A stretch of DNA of 25,176 nucleotides from Heterotrichella gracilis (GCA_032358255.1 JAULBX010028936.1:1-25176); one strand, 5' to 3'. Numbered from the stretch's first letter, positions 8,701 to 19,300 are shown. Program-made: numbers and translations. The notes: generated by a model not told the origin, from the sequence alone.

Positions 8701-11700
8701 CGGACAGCACCAGGAGGAAATACTCCTGCACAGAAGGGGGATAAAAATAATCAGTTAAGATAGGGAGGATCACACAAGGGTGTCCAAAACATCTACAGAA
8801 TGTGCACCATGGTGATGCCTCAATGCCATTATCACCAATCGGTTGCGTTGTGCATGCATCATGGACGGCGCATCGTGCATGATGCGTTTGAAGTGGGCAA
8901 TCTTGGCACCATCTCCTTGGTTACAGTACTTTACAAAACCACGTGGGCCGTCTTTGTTTCTTTAACACATTTTTCATCTTCCTTCCCTACCTTTTTAATT
9001 GCGTCGTGCATGCGCGTGAAGTGCGCCTCCTTGTGGAACGTCATTGCCATCATTTTGGCTAGCAGCGTCTTCACAAGGTTGGCAGCGCTGAACAGGAACA
9101 CGCAGCACCAAACCTGGGGGCAAGCAGGTAGAGTTTAAGGGTTTTAGAGTCTTTGGGTTATAGGGTTTATGGGTCTTCATCAGGTTGGCGGCGCTGGACA
9201 GAAACACGCAGCACCAAACCTGGGAGCACGCGGCGAGGGTTGCAGGGTCTTAGAATTTAAGGGTTTAAGGACTTCCACAAGGTTGGCGTCGCTGAACAGG
9301 AACAAGCAGCACCAAACTTGGGGCCAAGTGGTAGGGGTTCAAGGGTTTCGATAGTTTGGCGGCGCAGCACCAAACCCTAGGCGCGAGGAGCCAGGGTGTA
9401 GAGATGCGCGTTCACCCCCAAACCCTACACCCTAATGCGTGGTAAGGGGATTGCAGGTCAAGGTTTCCGCTCATCGAGGTAACACCAACGTAGGAATGGC
9501 ATCAATTAAAGTGCTCGCACAGCACCACTCATGCACAGAGTGGGGAGGTGCGGAGCAAGACCATGCAGCACTACCACATGCACAGGGTTTTAGGATTTTG
9601 CATCGCCTAGTGGCAAGGGAAACGCAGGGTTGCATCAGATGATTTTCCGAGGTGGGTCCATCTTGAGTATGCTGCTGTAGGCATTATGACAGACAAAGGA
9701 TGTCATATTAATAAGTTCAGCATTTATATCTCACCCACCTTGAGTATGATGTTGTATGCCTGCTCCACCGCTGGGCTGACCTTTGCATCCCCCCTGAAGA
9801 TGACTGCAAAGGCGCCAATGGTGCAACCGGAGCGCACCAGGCGGGCGACGCCACGCTGCGGGTGGGGTATGGGGTGGTGAGAACGGGTTTGTAAAAAACA
9901 TCATCTTGTCAGGAAAGGCCCTCAGCAACCAGTTGCCATGCAGTAGCACTAATGTGATTGAGACACATTCAATGCGTCCGTGATGTACTAGAGTCTCGTT
10001 TCAGTCCAAGAGTTATAACCCTTAACAAGTATGTAGACCCACTGACCATGACCAATAAGCAAAGGGTTTCACACTGTGACCTCATCAAACCCTTGCCTCC
10101 CACACACAACCATGCACTCACCTTGAGCCCCAGGATAAACCACAGGGCCTTGCGTGCTGTGAGGAACTTCCACTCCACGATGCGCACCATGGCCCACATG
10201 ATGGCCTCCCCCACCCAATAGATGGGCACCACCAGGCTCAGGAACAGCAGCCAGTGCCACAGCGGGAAGAAGGCGATGCGCTGCAGGATAGGAAATGTAA
10301 GAACATTACGATGAATAGAGAATAAAAATGTAAAAATCAGGAAATGAATAATAGGCTGGCCCCGTGATTGCCTTAGTGCAGTAGATGGGTACAACCAGTT
10401 GATACTTCTCCCTCCTCTTTTTGGGGACATATTTTACCTTTTCTGGTGCCGTGACTAGCAGAATGATGGCGGCTGTGAGCAGCGCCAGGGAGCACAGCAG
10501 CGGCAGGGCGCGCTTCCAGAATTGCCAGGTGGCATAAAAGGGGGGAATGTCGTCCGGCTCCCCAAGGAAATCGTCAAACTGCAGTGAGGGTTCAGGCGCT
10601 AAGGCACTTGGCGCAGTACATGGAAATGTGTGAGAGTTGAACCTTTCTCTGGCCTGGCAAATGTGAAACTCATAGCCTAGAATCCAACCTAAACCCAAAA
10701 CCCTAAGGGCGTAGGGCAGTGTCACAACGCACTGGTTTCGCATGTAGGCAAGTTTCGCCTGTTGTTGGGACTTAGGCGTTTTCAGGCTAGCTTGTATGCC
10801 TGTTACCCTATTGGGGTTTTTCTCTCCTCGTTTGAGGACATTCAATACTTCTGTTTTCATTTGCTGATTTGCAAGATTTGCAAGCCCAAAAAGTATAAGA
10901 CAGTGACCCGCCTGACTGCGGGTCATCCTTTGTGTTGCGGCATAGCAACAATTGTGTAGCTTACATACTTACAGCCAAGAGCTGAGCTTCCTGTAACACA
11001 CATACATCGTTGACCCTCCTTGGTGACTTGCGCTGAGCTTTAGCTCGCATCGCGACGCACTGGAACTCCGGCTACAAGCCGTGGTAGTATCCAGCCAGTG
11101 GTGACTTGCTTGGCAAACAGTAGACCTGTCATGCCTGGAGGTGGCTGACGCCACAAAGGTTTCCCATCTTGCAGCGTGAGTACGCTGTGACGTGGTTTAA
11201 TTACACGGTGATTGCAGGTGAATCTGAGTGAGATACTCAGTACCCTGGATCAGACCATTTTCACACAAAGGATCCGAAATATACCACTGTCGACTGGTAA
11301 GAGTGCTTTGGTAAAGGACTCGAGCTAGATGCTTTTGCGGTTTTGCCTTGCTATCGTTGCAAGCAGTGCTGCACAAATCCAGTCTACACACTGGTAGGGC
11401 CTGAGAGTGGATAGACGCAGGACTTTACAGTGTGTATGCCTTGTACGCTAGTTTGGTTGTACGTCTTGGCAGCAGTGTGGAGGGGAATTGCCGGGTGAGC
11501 ATGGCTCCCGCCCCCAGAGAATATGAACAAAAAACCCCAATCCAAACCTGTACCTCAAAAGCATAGAGCCTCACCTCCTGGCCAAACTCCCCTCCCTCGC
11601 TCCCCGCTTTCTGCAGCTTGCTCATCTCGCTGTGGGTGGTGGGGCGGGGCACCAGGGTGGGCATGTGCAGGTCGCCAGCAAGGCTGTGGCGCACCTAGAG

Positions 11701-14123
11701 AAGAAAGGAAACGTGAGAGGGCAATTGTGGATCTGTTGGAGTTGTGAATGTGCCAGGTTGGTAAGCAAAGTTAAAAAACTGGTAGATTTGCTGGTAATAT
11801 GAAGGGATGCTAGTGCTGTACAACAAGTGATATTCCATCAACACGGCTCCTCCCCCACATAATCGCAGCCAGGTACACCTCTCTGTGCCTATTCTTATAT
11901 GCACGCACCCAATCCCCCACCGCACTCACCGCTAGGTTGACCCCCGTGTGCCTGCGTGAATTTCCCGTGGTTGATGGCGACTCGCTGTCTGCGGTGCGCA
12001 GGTTGGAGTGGTAGCTGCTGGGGACTGCTGACAGGCCGCCACCTGGCATCAGGGGATTGAAGGGCAAATATAAGAAAAGATGTAGAAAATTACGGTCTTT
12101 CAGGGGGGACTAAAATATGGGTCCCATCATACTCCCCTTGCTCATTTGTTACAATTATGGGCATGGGTGGTGTAACACTGATGTTGATCCTGTCTTGTCA
12201 GGTCAGCTCATGTGGGATCCCTGCTCACAAACCACATTGCTTGATAATGTGCAAGGTGAAAAGGGCTGGCAGCCCGGGGCCATACAATTGCGCACGCATT
12301 GATCAACACGCTGGCATTACCAATGAGCCTATTACCCCCAAATCCTTACCTGTCATCCACGACTGGCGCCTGCTCACCCCCTCGCCCACCGGAAGTGCCT
12401 CCCCACTGTAGTCATGCGAGGGGAGGAGGACACCGGCCCCTCCTCCACCGAGCCTCCCCACGGCCGCACCACCACCACCACCCGGCGCTTTTGGGGCCAG
12501 AGGAGGGGGGGCAACTCCACCCGGCTTCAGGCTTGAAGCACCAGGGGAGGAGGTACTGCAGGGCGCAGGGGAGGCTGCGCCACTGGCCGACGGTTCCCTC
12601 CCCTCCTGTGGTGACCCAGGGGTGAAAGAAAAGCTGGCCTTGTGCAGGTCGGGCTGCGCGGCATTTCCCTCCCCGTTTTCCACCTGATGGCTATCCTTCC
12701 CTCCTTGTGGTTCAGCATGTGAGCTGGTGGGTGGATTTGACTGTGCCTGAGATGAGCCCGGGCCCGCCTCACGAGCCGCTGTGGTGCGCAGGAGGGCTGC
12801 CCGCCCCAGGTCGCCCCTGCCCTGGGCCAATATGCCCGCTGCTGCCGTGGCACCTGCATGGTGAGGATGCCATGATTGCCACCTGAAAGGGACTAGGTGA
12901 TGGCTGTATGCGGTGGCTACAACGGCACCTCATGCCAGCCACTCTCGGTATGCCCATACAGCGCACATGCAGTGGTAATGTCTGTGCATCCCTGTCCCCA
13001 TCCCAAAAACTTTATGGACTAGCCCTTGCCTCACCCCATGTTGCAGCCATGGCCCCTGACAGTGTGTGTCTGATTTGACACTGCGCTCAATGCAGCTTGA
13101 AATCCTACCCTATCCTATGAACCCTGAACCCCTAACCCTAGGGTGTGGTACACAGCGTGCTTGCCGCACCTCGTGTTGGCGGCCATGGCCCCTGGCAGTG
13201 CGTGTCTGACTTGACACTGCGCTCCACAGCTGCACCTGCAGGGAGGGAGTACCAGCTGTGAATACACCTAACGTGGCATGTATTCGGTGGCATGTATTGG
13301 GTATCAACATGTGAACATTATATAGTTGGATGCATGTCTGCAACACACAGTCAGCCCGCTCACGCGAAGCCGATTGGTTAAGCACTTTGATCTTGGCGCT
13401 GACACCATCACCCCATGTATTTGTATTCAGCATTTTATGGACAGCGTTGTGCAGCTTTCAATGCAACGCCATACGGTGGCTCGTTACCTGCAGCACCAGC
13501 CGTGTCCTGCCCCCTTGCTGCGCCACCATGCCCGGCACCTGCACCTGCACATTATGCTGAGTAAGTACGTCACTAGTGTAGGAAAATAGTTGATTTTCCA
13601 TTCATCATTGCGCCCACCTTTGAACCGCTGGACCAGTATGCAGTAATGCACTTGAGCAGGAAGGGTTATGAGTGCCTGCTTCAGAACCATAATATGGAGT
13701 ATACAGGCGGCGCATCATGACAGGGGCAGCATTTCTGCGGCGGAGGCATGCAGGGCGTGCGCACCCACACGCAAGAATGCCGCATACACAAAATAAAGCA
13801 CTATTATTTGTGTATGTGGTACGGTACCCACCTTTGGCCCCAGGCTTGGCCCTTCCATGGGCTAGGGATCCCAGCGTGACCGAAGCCGCCCTCAGTCCCT
13901 GGGAAAGACCCCCCAGCAGCGGCTCATCGTCAGAATCACTCCCCTGCAGCCTCCAGGTGGCGAAGGCATCGTGGGAGGACTCAGAGTGCACAGCATGGAG
14001 CCCACTGGACCCCCCATCGGCCCTGTGGTGGCTGTTGCTGCTGTTGTCCGCCTGGTGGAGCAGTGCAGCTGCTACCACCACTTCTGAGAGGAATCCACCG
14101 CTGTCGCCTCCACCGTCTGCCAT
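4156..14123 (-). CDS. EF-hand MscS-family mechanosensitive channel (MSL/Msy-like), 21 exons
   Basis: Exons, in order: 14123-13832, 13538-13488, 13235-13170, 12853-12350, 12042-11930, 11694-11575, 10578-10438, 10280-10122, 9855-9739, 9113-8991, 8725-8576, 8284-8050, 7759-7473, 7162-6986, 6785-6678, 6511-6360, 6227-6089, 5783-5664, 5376-5212, 4916-4728, 4509-4156. All introns are GT-AG, phases agree, and the sum is 3762 nt (about 1253 aa). The ATG at 14123 sits in a good context (ACCCATGGC) and is the first in frame. Order: disordered Ser/Gly/Pro N-terminus (1-380); membrane helices (about 395-560); proline-rich loop; one EF-hand (957-968); pore helix and beta domain (about 1019-1136); C-terminal mixed domain. 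The family opens under membrane tension and passes ions; plants and fungi have plasma-membrane, plastid or ER members. A single EF-hand before the pore matches the fungal Msy1/Msy2 type. Small N-terminal exons 2-3 are the least certain. Confidence 0.85.
6089..6227 (-). other. Channel gene exon 17: EF-hand
   Basis: The exon reads AHILQEDLAAFLPGDQAADA, then LKVFDTDGDGKVSLGDMRDA. The calcium loop DTDGDGKVSLGD lies at 6119-6154 (residues 957-968) with Asp at positions 1, 3, 5 and 12 and Gly at 6. Position 12 is Asp rather than the more usual Glu, which can still bind calcium or magnesium. There is only one hand. It sits just before the last two membrane segments, as in fungal Msy1/Msy2, where it is taken to couple calcium to gating. 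Confidence 0.85.
6245..6309. repeat. Inverted pair of telomere-like repeats inside intron 16
   Basis: TTAGGGTTTAGGGTT (6245-6259) and its perfect reverse complement AACCCTAAACCCTAA (6295-6309) face each other across 35 nt. Both lie in the 132-bp intron 6228-6359 of the channel gene. In the transcript they can form a 15-bp stem occupying much of the intron. Confidence 0.9.
7277..7412 (-). repeat. Donor-side echoes of channel exon 13
   Basis: The exon 13 donor region around 7467-7515 reads, on plus, ACCCTTACCGACATCATG then CTGCTCTTT. Decayed copies are in the downstream intron at 7277-7330 (CCCTTGCCCACATCATG, CTGCTTTCT and further similarity to CGTGC) and at about 7385-7405 (ATATCATGCTGCTCTTTTC). 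Each shares ATCATGCTGCT. The first copy has GC instead of GT at the donor. Telomere-like TATTTAGGG is at 7338-7346, between the two copies. Confidence 0.6.
7854..7879 (+). repeat. Telomere-like repeat in channel intron 12
   Basis: TTTAGGGTTTAGGG is followed by TTCAGGGTTTA, so three TTTAGGG-type units with one substitution lie in the intron between exons 12 and 13. It is one of many such tracts in introns of both long genes. Confidence 0.9.
9174..9385 (-). repeat. Three acceptor-side echoes of channel exon 10
   Basis: The acceptor and first about 45 nt of exon 10 (live copy 9069-9120) recur at about 9174-9226, 9273-9325 and, shortened, 9355-9385, giving a period near 100 bp. Shared plus-strand core: GGTTGG-C-G-CGCTG-ACAG then ACACGCAGCACCAAACCTGG. 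The nearest copy keeps a CCCAG acceptor and the frame (VWCCVFLSSAANLMKT against VWCCVFLFSAANLVKT). The next has lost the frame, and the last is a stub. Telomere-like words (TTTAAGGGTTTTAG, TATAGGGTTTA) separate the units. Confidence 0.85.
9650..9690 (-). repeat. Donor-side echo of channel exon 9
   Basis: The plus-strand sequence GGTGGGTCCATCTTGAGTAT followed by GCTGCTGTAGGCATTATGAC resembles the exon 9 end at 9732-9765 (CCACCTTGAGTATGATG then TTGTATGCCTGC). It lies about 80 bp downstream, in the same intron. Confidence 0.55.
10378..10402 (-). repeat. Short echo of the interior of channel exon 8
   Basis: In the intron upstream of exon 8, the minus strand reads YQLVVPIYC in the frame aligned with LSLVVPIYW of exon 8. 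Of the aligned codons, GTG/GTT, GTG/GTA, TAT/TAC and TGG/TGC differ only at the third base. The copy is short, so chance is possible. Confidence 0.45.
13022..13107 (-). repeat. Donor-side echo of channel exon 3
   Basis: About 80 bp repeat most of exon 3 (13170-13235). In the parental frame the copy reads IERSVKSDTHCQGPW against VERSVKSDTHCQGPW. Within that stretch the differences are one first-position change and three silent third-position changes (AAG/AAA, ACG/ACA, TGC/TGT). The copy ends in its own donor-like GTGAGG. At the upstream edge a 2-nt insertion breaks the frame with the likely acceptor. Telomere-like CCCCTAACCCTAGGG lies between copy and exon at 13129-13143. Confidence 0.75.
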
Positions 14124-14697
14124 GGGTGGGTGGGTGTGGATGGAGAGTGGGGATGGGAGTGTCTGGAGTGGAGGTTGGCTAGAGTGTGGAGAGGAGCCGC
14201 TGGAAGTGTGGTTGGGAATGGATGGAGTGAGTTTGAAGAAGGTTTTGGCCTGTTGTTTGGAATTAAGTAGTTGGGCCCCTAGGAGCAACGTCCCTGCAAG
14301 AGAAATAGCAAAGGAAATTTGATATGCCCTTGTGAAGACCCAGTATGCATTCCTTCATATGCAATCTCACAGGGTATGATGTACGCACCAGAACTGAAGT
14401 CATGATAGCATAGGAAGGTGCACCAGATGTAACACTTGACAGGCTTCCAATAAGCCTAGACTAGCAAAAGGCAACGTGATGCAGCGGTTAGGGCCTATGG
14501 AAGGCACAACTAGCTGGTGAAAGAGGGTAGCAAGGAACGGTGCGACCCATCTAGCTGGCAAACGGCTGGTCAACCGGTTGCCACTACTCAACGCTGACCC
14601 AAGTCGCAGCAAAGACTTTCACGACGACCTTCCCAACAACTATGGTGTATAAGCACGAATTCCATCTGCTGCTCTTGCCTTGTGGTTCCTCCGCTAC

Positions 14698-14729
14698 CTA
14701 GTCCAAGACTTTGGCTCCTCTTGGACTAG
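14698..14729. other. Perfect 11-bp stem-loop
   Basis: CTAGTCCAAGA (14698-14708) and TCTTGGACTAG (14719-14729) are exact reverse complements around a ten-base loop (CTTTGGCTCC). It is isolated in intergenic DNA and has no T-run after it. It may be a mobile-element terminus or a structured RNA; neither can be shown here. Confidence 0.85.
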
Positions 14730-15135
14730 GAGAGTGCCCACTGGCCACTGCCCAGTATTGCCGGGAAGCTGGGGTTTGTAATAGCAGGATCATACGTCAC
14801 TTGGGCACACTGCCGAACGAAACGGACATAGAAAGGTTGCAAGCAGAGCAAGCAACGTTACGCTGACTAGCGAGCTGTGCATGGTAACGCTCTTTTAAAA
14901 CGCTTGTGGCATTGCGACATGCCGCAGCACGCCCACCTGCCCAACAGCGCTCAACATGCGTGAGTTTGCGTGGTTGGGGTACACCAGCCTTCTGTCGACG
15001 GGCTTGGAGAAAAACTCTTGTCCAGTGTTGCCTCTCTTTCAACAACGAAACCAAAAATTGGTCCTTTTCCTACTTGATAATTGCTGGGACACGAGTAAGT
15101 TTTGGGCATCCCCAGAAAATTAACTTTGCCTTCTT

Positions 15136-15140
15136 TTACA
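15136..15140 (-). terminator. Candidate TGTAA polyadenylation signal for NOC2
   Basis: TTACA on plus (CTTTTACAAGGG) gives TGTAA on the sense strand, about 350 nt after the NOC2 stop codon. The distance suits green-algal 3' UTRs. The motif alone is weak evidence. Confidence 0.35.
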
Positions 15141-15486
15141 AGGGATCCCTTTCGATGTCACACGCATAACGATCCAAACAAGCAGGCCTGTCAGAGAGTA
15201 TATGGAAATCCATAGTGGAGCAAACTCATTTTGAAGACTTGAGCACCCACGCAATGCCATTACGAAGCCCATATTTGTTGAAGTTGGGAACACACACGCT
15301 GCAAAGCGGATCGTTCAAACTTGGAACTTTTACCCAAGCTCGTTCTATGCAAAACCAAGACAAAACCACGTGATAAGATAGGCACGCCACCATCCTGCAT
15401 AAAGCACCTGCTGAGTGGGCTTTGCAGGCAAGCCACCAGTTGAACGCGTTAGATATCTGTGCTAATTTCCTCCCCTCCAAACTCCC

Positions 15487-16346
15487 TCAATGCTTCTTTC
15501 CCTTGTGTTTTGGTCGGCTCTTCCCCCCACCCTGCTTCTTGTGTACACCCCCCTTGGGACCACCACCGCCGCCATCACCGCCACCACCCCTTCCACCCCC
15601 ACGGCCACCACCACCCCTCCCGCCCCTCTGCCCATGATCCCCTCTCCCCCCTTGGTGCTTCCCCATCCGGCCGCCCCCCCTGCTCTCCCCTCTTCCACCA
15701 TCATCATCATCGTCCCCCTCGTCATCACTGCCGCTCATCACACCGGCATCGTCATCTTCATCTTCATCTGAGAGCACGTAATCTTGGATGATGTCATCAC
15801 CCACCCCGCCCATGTCGGCAAAGTCCTCCTGCAAGCGCCACACGTAACAACGTTAGGGTCTAGGGTTTAGTCAAGATGACAAACGCAGTTTGGGACAACC
15901 CTACAAAAGGAATTGCCCACACGACTCTGGTACTCCAAAACAGCAAATCGCGAAACAGCCACAATTCATGCCACAAAATAGGGTTTTCGTTTAGATGCTG
16001 TTGTTGGGGACCGCGCAGCATGGGAAGTGACCCACCTATGCGTCTTTCCACAACCAAACACTGACACATCCCCCATCCTCGTCTTACCTCCTCCTCCTCC
16101 CCTTGGGCAGCGGCATCCTCCACCACTGCCTTCCCCCCCTTGGCTTTCCCCTTCGCCCCCTTGGAGGGGAGCAGGCCCCCCTCAAAAGCTGCGCCATCCC
16201 CGTCCTCCGCCCCATCACCCCTCCCCCCTTGCTCCCCTTCATCCTCGTCATCTTCATCATCATCGCTCCCCCTGTGGATCCCAACCTCCGACGCTTTTTG
16301 CAGAGCCCTGCGCTGGGCGGCTTTCTGGGCCAGCAAGGCTGCATAC
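15487..16346 (-). other. NOC2 exons 13-14: acidic region and RGG/lysine tail
   Basis: Exon 13 begins YAALLAQKAAQRRALQKASE, then DDDEDDEDEGEQGG, and exon 14 begins EDFADMGGVGDDIIQDYVL, then SDEDEDDD. The last about 55 residues are Gly/Arg-rich (RGGRGGGGRGGGRGGGG) and finish with lysines (KSRPKHKGKKH). RGG regions bind RNA and help nucleolar retention in fibrillarin and nucleolin. I do not recall such a tail in human or yeast Noc2, so it looks lineage-specific. It is one open frame with the acidic segment, which argues against a wrong exon. Confidence 0.8.
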
Positions 16347-19300
16347 CTGCACGGGGGGAGAGAGGGAGGGGTTTAGGTTTTTAGGATTTTTGGGGTTTAG
16401 GGCATAGGGTTTGTTCTTAATTTGGGAGTTGTTCCTATCCCTACATTAAAGTGTGTTCTAGGAAGAGCTGCATGACTGCTGCGAGGGTGGGGAGGGGGAG
16501 GGGAGGAAACCCTAACTGAGGGTGTCGTCTACTTGCGACCTTGCTAACATTTGGAGATGGCATGAGGCCTGCCAAAACAGCGCTGGGGCGTGGTGGGGTG
16601 CTCAGAAAGTTGAAGAAAGAGTGTATCAGCACAGTATAGATACTCAGTTCTGTTGAGCTTGAATATTGATGAATCATCACAGCACACCACCATGTCTCCC
16701 CAAGGCTGCTAGTCCATACACGCAACGGCTGCATGCATGAAGTTGAGTTGAGCATGATAGTACAAGGCTTTTACTGCCCTGGCCTAGGGTTGTTGCAGGA
16801 GTTAAGGGATGGAGCCCATCACTTGGGCTGACCCGCAATTTAGCTTAGCATTGTTGACCCGCCGGTGCAAAGGTGGATTGCAAGCAGTGCCAGGACAGAG
16901 CGGGCTGGTGCAAGATGTGCAGGGCAGGACTGCTTTGTTTTTTGGAAACTGCTTCATGGGTGATGAATCATGCCTGCAATGACCCAGGCCTTGTGCGATG
17001 CAGAGGCGCCACACAGAGATACCATTTGGGAGGCATTTGCGGTGGTCCAGGGTTTAAGGTTTGGAGTTTGGGATCGCAAACAGAAACCAGTAGGGGGCTG
17101 TTGCAGTGGGTGTGCTCAGAAAGTTGAAGAAATAGGTTATCAGCACAGTAACGAAATTCAGTTCTGTTGAGCTTGTATTGATAATCATCAGTGCATCCCA
17201 CTGCAACTGCCTTAACTGCACGCCTAAAGCTTTAGGATTTGGGAAGGAGGGTTTAGGGTTTTACTCCTGCTGGGAGTACACTTTGAGCATGGCCGTACGT
17301 ACTTACAACGCACTTGCCTATAACCAAGCACTACAGTGTCGACAGGGTTCAGCATAGGGTGTGTACAGAACGCCTTTGCAGAACGTTTTAGAGTGTGGCC
17401 ACAAATGGCAGGGTCTACTGAGTAGGGTTTAGGGTTACATACTTGGCCATGGGGGTGGCGTTCTTCTCCCTCTCTTCCTGCATGAAGGCCTTCACCTGGG
17501 CGGTGTCCTTTGGGCTGAAGTCAAGCTTGTCGCGCGCGTGCCCCACCATAGCAGCGCTGCGCTCGATGGTCTCGACCAGCTGACGCGCCTGTGCAGAGCG
17601 GGACTAAAATCAGGATACGCTGATAAGTGTTACACTTGATAAGGATTTTGGTGGTGGTGCTTTCAACGCCAGCCCTTTATTCAGGGTTTTAATCAGGGGT
17701 TTTGGTGTCCTTGGGGCTGAAATCAAGTTCGTCGCGCGCGTGCCCCACTATGGCAGCGCTGCGCTCAATTGTCTCAACCAGCTGCGGCGCCTGCAAAGGT
17801 TGTAGGGTTTATGCTTAGGGTTTTGGCGTGGTTTGGTGGTGGTTTGGTGGTGGTTTTATATGTCCTTGGTGAGGGCATTGTTTCGGGTGGTGTTGAGGGT
17901 GGTGTAGATGCATCTCGTCACAACAATTACAATGATCGCAATTATAGTAACATGCATGCGCCTAGAGGGATACACCCTCAGTGGCCACGCCATGCATTCC
18001 TGTCCTTCCATCGCAATAGTGCCAACACGGCTAAAGTACAACACCCTCCAGCCCAGCACCCACCTGTGTCTTGAACTTGTCCACCGGGGAGTGCTTCATG
18101 AATCGCCGCAGGTGCACTGCGGGGAGGTGTGCCAGCTCAGGGAACGACACGTGGCAGCTCCAGTGGGCAAGGTGCTCGGTCAGCAGCTCCATGACCTGGG
18201 AAAAGACACAATTTATCAAATCAGATGTGTTGAAAATGCGTAAAATGTGTAGCCTAGGCCTGCGAGGAAAGGTCATGGAAAAGTAAACAAAATCAGATAT
18301 TTTAATTTATGGTAATTTGTGATGGCTATTTCCGCAAGGGAAGACAATGGAAAAAACGCAACGCAGCTGCTGCAGGCCGGCAGTCCTTGCATCCTTACAA
18401 GTGGGATTTCCTCATCAACCCTAGCTTACCCTGTTTAATAGTCCAGCCACACAACCCCGATTGCCCCACCTCTGCCACCACCTCCTGCACCGCTAAACTT
18501 CCAAACCCTAACCTGGACCCTGTTAGGTTATGATGTAACCCACCTGCGCCACCACTTCCTCCTGCACCGCCACGCCCTGCAGGTTGACCTTGCCCGCCCT
18601 TAGCTTGCCCTAACCTAAACCCTACGTAGGTCTAGGGCAACCCACCTGCGCCACCACCTCCTCCTGCACCGCCACGCTCTGCAGGTTGGTCTTGCTCACC
18701 CGCAGCTGCAGCATGAGGTCGGGGCAGCGCCCGCGGCCGCCCTTGGGGCGACGACGCAGCTCAGACCACTGCAAGAATTGGAAGAGAGAGTTCAGGATAT
18801 ATGTAGGGTGGCTGGAGTAGTAAGGATGGGGTCGATTTTGACCACTTGAGCGGATGGAAGGGTTAGGGCAACAATACATAACGAGTTTGGATTAGTGTAG
18901 GGTATTCATGAGGTTTCAGGCGGCTCTAAAAAGCCACATCCAGACGACCACCACCTCCACCTCCACCTCCACCACCACCCTCATCGCCACCACCACCCAC
19001 CCACCTGCAGCATCTCCAGCAGCAGGGGCGCAAGGGGCACGTAGTGGCCGGTGGCGCGGGAGAGTCGGTCCAGCGCGCGTATGCAGCGGATGCGCAGCGG
19101 GAAGTACGCTGGGGTAGGCACCAGCCTGGCTGCGCCCAGCAGCAGCTGGCACACGGGGTACACAAGGGGCCGGAGCTCCTGCGGGGAGGGATTAGAAATG
19201 AATAGGGTTTTCTGGTGAGGTTCAGGATGCGCTTGATGTGAATGGGGAAGTATGCAGAGGGGCCAAACAGCAGCTTACATCCTTGGTGCGGTGGCAACTG

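Larger units (their letters stand above)
8576..10578 (-). other. Channel gene exons 7-11: N-terminal transmembrane block
   Basis: These exons encode residues about 383-612. Hydrophobic spans are ALPLLCSLALLTAAIILLV (exon 7), WLLFLSLVVPIYWVGEAIMW (exon 8), ALWFILGLK running into exon 9, and VWCCVFLFSAANLVKTLLAK (exon 10). The stretch LVKTLLAKMMAMTFHKEAHF followed by RMHDAIKK and EYFLLVLS matches the helix and amphipathic linker that precede the soluble insert in plant MSL proteins. Exon 7 begins with an acidic FDDFLGEPDDIP. No signal peptide is visible, since more than 380 residues precede the first helix. Confidence 0.75.
14124..15486. other. Intergenic region between NOC2 and channel genes
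   Basis: Both neighbours are on the minus strand, so this holds the NOC2 3' UTR (right side) and the channel promoter and 5' UTR (left side). The first 160 bp upstream of the channel ATG is CT-rich on the sense strand and open in frame without an ATG. The rest shows no coding signal. A perfect stem-loop is at 14698-14729 and a TGTAA candidate at 15136-15140. Confidence 0.6.

Noticed and set aside
7277-9385. CRISPR-like array because of regularly spaced repeats
   Set aside because: Copies are diverged exon fragments with about 100-bp spacing in a eukaryotic intron; there are no identical short repeats or uniform spacers.
14460-14600. Possible tRNA gene near GGCAAACGG/CCGGTTGCC
   Set aside because: Only an imperfect nine-base inverted repeat is present; no B-box or T-arm could be found.
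15459-15791. Plus-strand Pro/His-rich open frames opposite NOC2 exon 14
   Set aside because: They are the antisense of the Gly/Arg/Asp-rich exon, which is phase-joined to clear NOC2 sequence.
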